Source of the DNA: JBMOMT01 sp049324835
GTDB lineage: Bacteria > Chloroflexota > Anaerolineae > CAYNKW01
Length of the DNA stretch: 48,335 nucleotides
Reading direction: 5' to 3'
Assembly: GCA_049324835.1 (NCBI GenBank)
Contig: JBMOMT010000065.1
Coordinates: forward strand, 1 to 48,335
The translations under genes were made by a program, and so were the position numbers. Below the pieces are notes generated by a model. The model was not told where the DNA came from. It searched no databases and saw only the letters and a list, made by a program, of their open reading frames with translations. Of the stretch, positions 7,725 through 13,876 are shown one piece after another. Each line of letters opens with the position of its first letter. The first letter of the stretch is position 1.

Positions 7725-9299
7725 ATGGCATCCATCAACGGCGATCATCTGCTGGCAATAGACACCGGCACGCAGAGTGTGCGGGCGCTGCTGTTTGACC
7801 TGCGCGGCAACCTGGTGGACAAGGCCCAGGTGCCCATCGAAGCCTATGTCTCTCCGCGTCCGGGTTGGGCCGAGCAGGAGCCGACCTACTTTTGGGATAA
7901 TCTGTGTCTGGCCTGCCAGAGGCTGTGGGCCCAGACGAGCCTGCCCCGGCAGGCCATCGCTGGCGTGGCTCTCACCACCCAACGAGCCACGATGGTCAAC
8001 GTCGACGCCACCGGCCAGCCATTGCGCCCGGCCATCGTGTGGCTGGATCAGCGCCGCACCGAGGGCCTGCCGCCGGTAAGCGGCCTGTGGGGGTTGGCCT
8101 TTCGATTGGTCAATATGCGCCAGACGGTGGCCTATCTTCAGGCCGAAGCCGAGGCCAACTGGCTCCGCACCCACCAGCCGGAAATCTGGCACAAAACCCA
8201 CAAGTATCTCTTTCTTTCCGGCTATCTCACCCACAAACTCACCGGGCGATTCGTCGATTCGGTGGGCTGCCAGGTGGGTTATGTGCCCTTTGATTACAAA
8301 AGCCTCAAGTGGGCTGCTGCATGGGATTGGAAGTGGCGCGCCCTGCCGATGGACCCCGGCCTGCTGCCCGAGCTGGTGCCGCCGGCGGATATTTTGGGCG
8401 AGATCACGCCCCAGGCCAGCGAGGCCAGCGGCATCCCGGTGGGGCTGCCGCTGGTGGCCGCCGCTGCCGACAAAGCCTGCGAAGTCATCGGCGCCGGCGC
8501 GTTGGAGCCGCGCGTGGGCTGCCTGAGTTACGGCACCACAGCCACGATCAACACCACCCACCAGCGTTACATCGAAGTGATCCCCCTCATCCCACCCTAT
8601 CCGGCTGCCGTGCCCGGCGCTTACAGCCTGGAGGTACAGGTTCACCGTGGTTATTGGATGGTCAACTGGTTCAAGCACGAGTTTGCCCACCGCGAGCAGT
8701 ACATTGCCCAGGAGCGGGGCATCCTGCCGGAGGCGCTGTTCGACGAGTTGGTGAACCAGGTGCCGCCCGGCTCGATGGGGCTCGTCTTGCAGCCTTATTG
8801 GTCGCCGGGCATCCGAGTGCCCGGCCCGGAGGCCAAGGGAGCGGTCATTGGCTTTGGCGACGTGCACACGCGGGCGCATCTCTACCGCGCCATCCTGGAA
8901 GGGCTGGCCTATGCCCTGCGCGAGGGGTTGGAGCGCACCGTCAGGCGCAGTGGTGCGCCGGTCACCGAGCTGCGAGTGTCCGGCGGCGGCTCGCAGAGTG
9001 ACGCCGCCATGCAGCTCACCGCCGATGTGTTTGGCCTGCCCACCTCGCGCCCGCACCTCTACGAGACCTCTGGCCTGGGCGCGGCCATCGACGCTGCCGT
9101 CGGTCTGCGGCTGCACCCGGATTTCACCACCGCCGTGGGTGAGATGACCCGTCTGGGCCGGACGTTCGAGCCAGACCCTCAGACGCGCGACATCTACGAC
9201 GGTCTCTATCGCCGCGTTTACCGGCAAATGTACCGCCGGCTGAAACCGCTGTACGAGGAAATCCGCGAGATCACCGGTTATCCGGCCAAGGTGGGTTGA
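7725..9299 (+). CDS. FGGY-family carbohydrate kinase
   Basis: ATP-dependent sugar kinase of 524 residues, the usual length. The N-terminal FGGY domain starts LLAIDTGTQSVRALLFD (phosphate-binding motif) and contains IVWLDQRR. The C-terminal domain contains LSYGTTATINTT and the family signature region LRVSGGGSQSDAAMQLTADV. It phosphorylates a pentose, pentulose or related polyol; the exact substrate cannot be read from sequence. An in-frame non-ATG start exists at 7671, but the ATG at 7725 follows AGGGAGGG at good spacing and begins at the conserved domain. It stands alone, without a transporter or isomerase beside it. Confidence 0.9.
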   Translation: MASINGDHLLAIDTGTQSVRALLFDLRGNLVDKAQVPIEAYVSPRPGWAEQEPTYFWDNLCLACQRLWAQTSLPRQAIAGVALTTQRATMVNVDATGQPLRPAIVWLDQRRTEGLPPVSGLWGLAFRLVNMRQTVAYLQAEAEANWLRTHQPEIWHKTHKYLFLSGYLTHKLTGRFVDSVGCQVGYVPFDYKSLKWAAAWDWKWRALPMDPGLLPELVPPADILGEITPQASEASGIPVGLPLVAAAADKACEVIGAGALEPRVGCLSYGTTATINTTHQRYIEVIPLIPPYPAAVPGAYSLEVQVHRGYWMVNWFKHEFAHREQYIAQERGILPEALFDELVNQVPPGSMGLVLQPYWSPGIRVPGPEAKGAVIGFGDVHTRAHLYRAILEGLAYALREGLERTVRRSGAPVTELRVSGGGSQSDAAMQLTADVFGLPTSRPHLYETSGLGAAIDAAVGLRLHPDFTTAVGEMTRLGRTFEPDPQTRDIYDGLYRRVYRQMYRRLKPLYEEIREITGYPAKVG

Positions 9300-9383
9300 A
9301 GGAGGTGGGGTACCCATTTGCTGGCTTACCCATCAAATGAGCCTTGACAGTGCACTAAAATGCGCCCGGGGGCGTCGGGATAG

Positions 9384-9411
9384 TTGACTTTTGATCTGGA
9401 TATGGTATAAT
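9384..9411 (+). promoter_or_regulatory. Promoter for the AOR operon
   Basis: TTGACT (9384-9389), 16-base spacer, perfect TATAAT (9406-9411). It predicts a transcript start near 9418 and a 5' leader of about 615 nt before the AOR ATG. The last bases of the -10 box belong to the direct repeat that flanks the element at 9417-9647. Confidence 0.7.
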
Positions 9412-9416
9412 GACTG

Positions 9417-9647
9417 ATCGTTCGCTCATTTTGAGAGGCAAATCCAAGATTTGAGCTCCCAGAAGCCAGTTATCGTCAACTTACTGCCCAAATTTGCTTC
9501 AAAAGCGGCTGTGAGCCACTCCAACGGCTGGACGGCACGATGATGCCCAAAGACGCAAGTCTACATATAGTATCTGGCTGCTTGAGACCACAAGATGTAG
9601 TAGCAAGGCAATTTCGGAAAGTACCCCGAAAATAAGCGAACGATGAG
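9417..9647. mobile_element. Non-coding MITE-like insertion A, flanked by 9-bp direct repeats
   Basis: Terminal inverted repeats ATCGTTCGCTCATTTT (9417-9432) and AAAATAAGCGAACGAT (9629-9644) match at 15 of 16 positions. The same 9-mer TAATGACTG lies directly outside both ends, at 9408-9416 and 9648-9656, as expected for a target-site duplication. The 231-bp interior is less GC-rich than its surroundings and has no plausible gene. It sits between the -10 box and the candidate riboswitch. Confidence 0.75.
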
Positions 9648-9656
9648 TAATGACTG

Positions 9657-9761
9657 CCGATGTGACGAGGAAAAGGTGCACAATTCCTCCGACCCATCTG
9701 TTCCCCATGGGAGAGATGGGCGTTAGGGTGCCGGGAGTAATCCTTGCGCCTGCCGTGTTTG
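9657..9761 (+). promoter_or_regulatory. Candidate Moco/Tuco-type riboswitch upstream of tungsten AOR
   Basis: A compact fold can be drawn. GGTGC (9675-9679) pairs with GCGCC (9746-9750). CTCCG pairs with CGGGAG. A hairpin CCCATCT...AGATGGG lies between them, followed by the unpaired-looking stretch GGGTGCCGGGAGTAATCC. An intrinsic terminator follows at once. The gene it precedes makes a tungsten-pterin enzyme, and the Moco RNA motif is known to precede Mo/W-cofactor and enzyme genes. The class assignment is inference; the fold and the position are what the sequence shows. Confidence 0.5.
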
Positions 9762-9810
9762 CAAAGGAGGCAATGTGACCCCGAAAGGGGTTGCATTGCC
9801 TTTGTTTTTT
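9762..9810 (+). terminator. Terminator/expression platform of the AOR leader
   Basis: CAAAGGAGGCAATG (9762-9775) pairs with CATTGCCTTTG (9794-9804), with one bulged base and an inner CCCC-GAAA-GGGG hairpin, followed by a run of T's. It lies directly after the candidate riboswitch and before the AOR ribosome-binding site, in the position of a regulated terminator. Confidence 0.7.
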
Positions 9811-9819
9811 AAACGTGAG

Positions 9820-9983
9820 TTCACTACCGGACACTTTTGCATAGCGCGTCATTCTGAGGAGCAGAGCGACGAAGAATCTCACTTAACTTCAGAGATCGCC
9901 TGGGCAGAAGCGAGATTCTTCGCTCCCTTTGGTCGCTCAGAATGACAGAATTCGGCAGAGTTGAAAAAAGTGTCCGGTAGCAA
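9820..9983. mobile_element. Non-coding MITE-like insertion B, flanked by 9-bp direct repeats
   Basis: Inverted repeats CTACCGGACACTTTT (9824-9838) and AAAAGTGTCCGGTAG (9966-9980) are perfect. The 9-mer AAACGTGAG flanks the element at 9811-9819 and 9984-9992. Inside is a palindrome of the widespread type TCATTCTGAG...GAAGAATCTC / GAGATTCTTCG...CTCAGAATGA (about 9849-9945). The element separates the leader terminator from the AOR Shine-Dalgarno site. It has no coding capacity. Confidence 0.8.
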
Positions 9984-10035
9984 AAACGTGAGCAGATGGG
10001 GGTCTGCTCTTATCATTCACAAGGAGGTGTGTATT

Positions 10036-11790
10036 ATGTGGATCATGCGTATCAACATGACGGATCGCAGCTACAAACTCGAGGCCGTGCCTGAGGCCTA
10101 CAAGAACCTGGGCGGTCGTGGCTTGACGTCGACCCTCGTTTGTGATGAAGTGCCGCCCACCTGTCATCCCCTTGGACCCAACAACAAACTCGTTTTTGCG
10201 CCGGGCATCGTCACCGGCACCGCCGCCCCCACCTCGGCGCGTATCTCTGTTGGCGGCAAATCGCCCCTCACCGGCACCATCAAAGAATCGAACGCCGGTT
10301 CGGGATTCCCGCCCGCCTTGGCCGCCATGCAGGTCAAGGCCATCGTCGTCGAAGGTCAGCCCAAGGAAAAAGGCAAGTTCTGGCTGGCCCACATCACCTG
10401 GGATGGTGGTAAGCCCAGGGTCGAGTTTATGCCGGCCGATGAATACGTGGGTCAGGACCTGTACCAGGTCTTTCCCAAGGTGTTCGAGCGTTTTGGCAAG
10501 GTCAACGTGGCTGGCATCGGCGTGGCGGGTGAATTCCTCTATGGCAATTCGGGCATCGTTTTCGACGACATGGCCGGTCGGCCCAGCCGCTATTCGGGGC
10601 GCGGCGGGCTTGGCTCGGTGTTGGGCAGCAAAGGGCTCAAATTCATCGTCATCGACCGCGCCGGCGCGCCTGGCGTCGAGGTGGCCGACAAAGCCCTTTT
10701 TGACGAAGGTCGCAAAAAGATGACCGACGCCCTGCGCACGCACGACATCACCAAACCCAAGGGTGGCCTCAATAGCTATGGCACCGCTATCCTGATCAAC
10801 ATCATGAACGAGGCCGGCGGCCTGCCCACGCGCAACTTTTCCAGCGGCCGTTTCGAGGGCGCAGCGAGCATCGCCGGCGAGGCCATCTTTGAGGGCAACA
10901 AGGAGCGCACCGGCAAAGAGCTGTACAACCACGCCTGCAGCCCCGGCTGCATCATCCAGTGCTCCAACACCTGGCACAAGCCCGATGGCAGCGAGCACGT
11001 TTCTTGCATCGAATACGAGTCGATCTGGTCCTTGGGCGCCAACTGCGGCGTCGATAACCTGGACGAAGGCGCCGAGCTGGTGCGGCTGTGCAACGCCTAT
11101 GGCCTGGACACCATCGAGGCCGGCACCACCCTCGCCGTAGCCATGGAGGCCGGGCTGGCGGCGTTCGGCGACGGCAAAAAGGCCATCGAGCTGATGCACG
11201 AGATGGGCAAAGGCACGCCGCTGGGCCGCATCCTGGGCGCCGGCACCGAGGCAACCGCCAGGCTTTTTGGTGTGGTGCGCAGCCCCACCGTCAAAGGCCA
11301 ATCCATGCCGGCTTATGAGCCCCGCGCCGTCAAGGGCATCGGCATCACCTACGCCACCACCACCATGGGCGCCGACCACACCGCCGGTTACACCATCGCC
11401 CCGGAGATTCTGGGCGTCAGCGGCAAGTCCGATCCGCTCAGTCCTGAAGGCAAAGCCGATCTGAGCCGCGCCTTTCAGGCGGCCACCGCATTCATCGATT
11501 CTTCCGGCCACTGCCTGTTCATCGCCTTTGCCATCCTGGATATCGCCAGCGGCTTCCAGGGCATGGTCGACGAGGTGAACGGCGTACTGGGCACCAACTA
11601 TACCGCCGACGACGTGGCCAAGCTGGGCGCCGACATCCTGCGCAAAGAGCGAGCTTTCAACGAGGCTGCCGGCTTTGGCCCGCTGCACGACCGCGTGCCG
11701 GAATTCATGAAGTACGAAAAACTCCCGCCGCACAATGTGGTTTGGGATGTGCCCGACGCGGCGCTGGACGCCGTTTACGGCCAGATGTAA
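10036..11790 (+). CDS. Tungsten-containing aldehyde:ferredoxin oxidoreductase
   Basis: Oxidises aldehydes to acids (or reduces acids) with ferredoxin, using a bis-tungstopterin and one Fe4S4 cluster in the cytosol. The 584-residue length fits the family. The N-terminal domain holds GGRGLTSTL and the pterin-contacting region up to KESNAGSGFP. The cluster ligands appear as C301-x3-C305-x3-C309 (CSPGCIIQC) with the distant C493 (SGHCLF). The ATG at 10036 has a perfect AAGGAGGTG. It heads an operon with a radical SAM maturase and two MoaD-like proteins, and its leader carries a candidate cofactor riboswitch. A more distant paralogue is encoded at 23779-25668. The substrate is unknown. Confidence 0.93.
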   Translation: MWIMRINMTDRSYKLEAVPEAYKNLGGRGLTSTLVCDEVPPTCHPLGPNNKLVFAPGIVTGTAAPTSARISVGGKSPLTGTIKESNAGSGFPPALAAMQVKAIVVEGQPKEKGKFWLAHITWDGGKPRVEFMPADEYVGQDLYQVFPKVFERFGKVNVAGIGVAGEFLYGNSGIVFDDMAGRPSRYSGRGGLGSVLGSKGLKFIVIDRAGAPGVEVADKALFDEGRKKMTDALRTHDITKPKGGLNSYGTAILINIMNEAGGLPTRNFSSGRFEGAASIAGEAIFEGNKERTGKELYNHACSPGCIIQCSNTWHKPDGSEHVSCIEYESIWSLGANCGVDNLDEGAELVRLCNAYGLDTIEAGTTLAVAMEAGLAAFGDGKKAIELMHEMGKGTPLGRILGAGTEATARLFGVVRSPTVKGQSMPAYEPRAVKGIGITYATTTMGADHTAGYTIAPEILGVSGKSDPLSPEGKADLSRAFQAATAFIDSSGHCLFIAFAILDIASGFQGMVDEVNGVLGTNYTADDVAKLGADILRKERAFNEAAGFGPLHDRVPEFMKYEKLPPHNVVWDVPDAALDAVYGQM

Positions 11791-11811
11791 CCCCGATCCA
11801 TCTATCACGTC

Positions 11812-11842
11812 GGCAGGGGCGCGTCTCAGACGCGCCCCTGCC
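11812..11842. repeat. Perfect palindrome between AOR and radical SAM gene
   Basis: GGCAGGGGCGCGTCT-C-AGACGCGCCCCTGCC, 15-bp arms with a one-base centre. It has the same layout (GG-AGGGGCGCG...) as the core of the repeat at 7501-7526. It could attenuate or stabilise the AOR mRNA. There is no long T-run, so a terminator role is weak. Confidence 0.6.
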
Positions 11843-11859
11843 TTTGAAAAGGTCAGCCC

Positions 11860-13044
11860 ATGCACGTCACCACCCAGGCCGATGGCTCGCTCAAACTGCC
11901 GGACGGTTTCCTGCGCCAGCGCCGCCTGCCGCCGGATGTGTCATGGTGGCTGGATCGACGCGAAGGGGCGTTCATCCTGCTGCCGCGCCTGCCCGACCTG
12001 CGCAAGCTCTACGTCGAGCCGACGACCGTCTGTAACCTCAATTGCCGCACCTGCATCCGCAACGTGTGGCAAGACCCCAAGGCCCACATGGACATGGACA
12101 CCTTTCAGCAGCTCGTGGAGCAAACAGAAGCGTTGCCAGAGCTGCAAAGGGTGGTCTTTAGCGGGCTGGGTGAACCGTTGACGCACCCGCATTTTTTAGA
12201 GATGGTGCGCCGGGTGCGCGAACGCGGCCTGGCAGTGACCATCGGCACCAACGGTCTGCTGCTCGATGCCTCTATGGCGCGTGAGCTGGTGCGGCTGGGT
12301 GTGGACCGGCTGGTGGTATCGCTGGATGGCGTCACGCCAGAGACGTATGCCGGCGTGCGCGGCGCGTTGATCTCGCAGGTGCTGGACAACATCCGCGCCT
12401 TGAACGAGGCCAAACGCGCGCTGGCCTCGCTGACGCCAGCTCTGGGCATCGAGTTCGTTGCCCTGCGCAGCAACGTGTCCGAACTGCCCCACCTCACCAG
12501 CCTGGCCTCACGGCTGGGGGCGGCGCGGGTGCTGGTGAGCAACGTGCTGGCCTACACCGACGAGATGCGCCCCGAGATCCTCTACGGCTACGAGCCGCGT
12601 CCGCCCTTCGATGCCGGCGGCTGGCCAGTGCGACTGGACGCCTGGGTCACCTGGGGCACGCTCGAGTTGCCGCGCATGCACTGGGGCGCAGAACAGCGCT
12701 GCCGATTCGTCAACGACCGCGCTGCCGTGGTGGGTTGGGACGGTGGGTTAGCGCCCTGTTACGCCCTGGCGCACACCTACAGCTATTTTGCCGTGGACGG
12801 ACGTCAAAAGCAGGTGAGCCGCTACAACCTGGGCAATGTGACCCAACAATCGCTCCTGGAGGTCTGGACCTCAGAGGAGTATTGCCGCTTTCGCAACGAG
12901 GTGCGCGATTTTCACTTTCCCTCGTGCCCCGATTGTGACCTGCGCGAAACGTGCGACCTGCGGGAGCGCAACGAGGGCTGTTGGGGCTGGAACCCCTCCT
13001 GCGCCGATTGTCTGTGGGCGCAGGACATCGTGCGCTGCCCGTGA
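11860..13044 (+). CDS. Radical SAM/SPASM maturase linked to tungsten AOR
   Basis: 394-residue radical SAM enzyme. The SAM-binding Fe4S4 ligands are C58-x3-C62-x2-C65 (CNLNCRTC). The partial TIM barrel includes FSGLGEPLTHP and TNGLLLD. A C-terminal SPASM/twitch region has many Cys (CPDCDLRETC...CADCLW). Families of this type are known to sit beside AOR genes and are thought to act on the enzyme or its cofactor (cmo-type / W-cofactor oxidoreductase maturase). Residues 2-45 resemble an AbrB/SpoVT-like swapped hairpin (TTQADGSLKLPDGFL...), an uncommon fusion. The start is ATG at 11860 with AAAAGG upstream. It sits 69 bp after the AOR gene, with a palindrome in the gap. Confidence 0.85.
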   Translation: MHVTTQADGSLKLPDGFLRQRRLPPDVSWWLDRREGAFILLPRLPDLRKLYVEPTTVCNLNCRTCIRNVWQDPKAHMDMDTFQQLVEQTEALPELQRVVFSGLGEPLTHPHFLEMVRRVRERGLAVTIGTNGLLLDASMARELVRLGVDRLVVSLDGVTPETYAGVRGALISQVLDNIRALNEAKRALASLTPALGIEFVALRSNVSELPHLTSLASRLGAARVLVSNVLAYTDEMRPEILYGYEPRPPFDAGGWPVRLDAWVTWGTLELPRMHWGAEQRCRFVNDRAAVVGWDGGLAPCYALAHTYSYFAVDGRQKQVSRYNLGNVTQQSLLEVWTSEEYCRFRNEVRDFHFPSCPDCDLRETCDLRERNEGCWGWNPSCADCLWAQDIVRCP

Positions 13045-13059
13045 GAGCGAGATCTCTAA

Positions 13060-13159
13060 AGGTGACCGGCACTTTGGAATGGGCTCTCTGGCGCGCAGAT
13101 GCCGGAGTTTCTACGCCCGCCCAAGCGGGGTCTGAGCCGGCCTAAAGTGCCGGTCACCT
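13060..13159. repeat. Palindromic element between radical SAM and moaD-like genes
   Basis: AGGTGACCGGCACTTT (13060-13075) and AAAGTGCCGGTCACCT (13144-13159) are perfect 16-base inverted repeats around a 68-base GC-rich centre. It is non-coding. No flanking direct repeat was found. It lies inside the AOR operon, directly before the Shine-Dalgarno of the first MoaD-like gene. Confidence 0.7.
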
Positions 13160-13180
13160 CGAGGGTTTCAGAGGTAAGTG

Positions 13181-13444
13181 ATGAAAGTCTATGTAAAACT
13201 CTTTGCCACGCTGATCCGCAGCCTGCCCGATACGATCCGGGCGCGTTATCCGGACATCCGCTCCGGCGTGCCCCTGACGGTCGAACTGCCGGAGGGCAGC
13301 ACGCTCGACGATCTGGTGGCCCATCTGGACCTGCCGCGGCAGGAGGTGAAGGTCATGTTTGTCAACGGCCGGGCGCAGGAGGCCGATTACCGCCTCTCAG
13401 AAGACGATCAGGTGGGTCTCTTTCCGCCCGTTGGAGGAGGATAA
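13181..13444 (+). CDS. MoaD/ThiS-like sulfur carrier protein with C-terminal Gly-Gly
   Basis: 87-residue ubiquitin-fold protein. It begins MKVYVKLFATLIRSLP and ends PPVGGG, keeping the terminal Gly-Gly needed for adenylation and thiocarboxylation. Such proteins donate sulfur for the pterin dithiolene. Placed after AOR and its maturase, it probably serves the tungsten cofactor. GTG at 13178 is directly next to ATG at 13181; the ATG is preferred with AGAGG upstream. It is followed after 6 bp by a second MoaD-like gene. Confidence 0.82.
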   Translation: MKVYVKLFATLIRSLPDTIRARYPDIRSGVPLTVELPEGSTLDDLVAHLDLPRQEVKVMFVNGRAQEADYRLSEDDQVGLFPPVGGG

Positions 13445-13450
13445 AGGTCC

Positions 13451-13822
13451 ATGGAGACGATCTGTCTCGACGTGTGGCTTTACGGCCCGCTGGCTCGCTA
13501 CGGCGGCGAGGCGGCCCGCAAGAGTTTTGCCAATCCGCAGGTGATCCTGCCCGCGGGCAGCACCGTCCAAGAGTTGTTGGATCATCTGGGGCTGCCCACC
13601 GAGGAGCGGGGCATCACCTTCATCAACGGCGATCTCTCCGCCATGCCGGAGCTTCAGCCAGACCTGGATCACGTGTTGAGCGACGGCGACCGGGTGGCTT
13701 TTTTCCACTTGAAGAGCATGTGGCCGGCCCAGTACCGCGATGGCGCTGCGCTGGCCCCTGGCCTCAAGCGGGCCATGGAGAAGCGTGATCTCTTTCACCA
13801 CCGGGCCGGTGACGAGTTATAA
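13451..13822 (+). CDS. MoaD-like protein lacking the terminal Gly-Gly
   Basis: 123 residues. The first 85 or so match the ubiquitin-like MoaD fold (LPAGSTVQELLDHLGLP, INGDL, LSDGDRVAFF). Where a carrier would end in Gly-Gly, the chain continues as HLKSMWPAQYRDGA plus a basic tail of about 25 residues. It cannot be thiocarboxylated without cleavage and may be a structural or AOR-binding partner (inference). The Shine-Dalgarno GGAGGAGG overlaps the last codons of the preceding MoaD-like gene, so translation is probably coupled. Confidence 0.75.
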   Translation: METICLDVWLYGPLARYGGEAARKSFANPQVILPAGSTVQELLDHLGLPTEERGITFINGDLSAMPELQPDLDHVLSDGDRVAFFHLKSMWPAQYRDGAALAPGLKRAMEKRDLFHHRAGDEL

Positions 13823-13835
13823 CCAGGTGACTGTC

Positions 13836-13874
13836 AACAGGTGCGACGCACCTCTCAGGTGCGTCGCACCTGTT
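13836..13874. terminator. Bidirectional hairpin between convergent genes
   Basis: AACAGGTGCGACGCACCT / AGGTGCGTCGCACCTGTT, 18-bp perfect arms with loop CTC. It ends two bases from the stop of the convergent VIT/VWA gene. The long stem without a T-run suggests a repeat-derived transcription or processing barrier. Confidence 0.6.
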
Positions 13875-13876
13875 CG

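Noticed and set aside
7674..9317. 547-residue minus-strand frame opposite the FGGY kinase
   Set aside because: The plus strand encodes a complete FGGY kinase with a good start site; the reverse frame has no motif.
9417..9647. Large structured non-coding RNA closed by a 16-bp stem at the transcript 5' end
   Set aside because: Considered first, but the flanking 9-bp direct repeat TAATGACTG favours an inserted element with terminal inverted repeats.
9937..11865. 642-residue open frame opposite the AOR gene
   Set aside because: Overlaps a full AOR with intact cluster ligands; the reverse frame is rich in Gly, Ala and His with no domain pattern.
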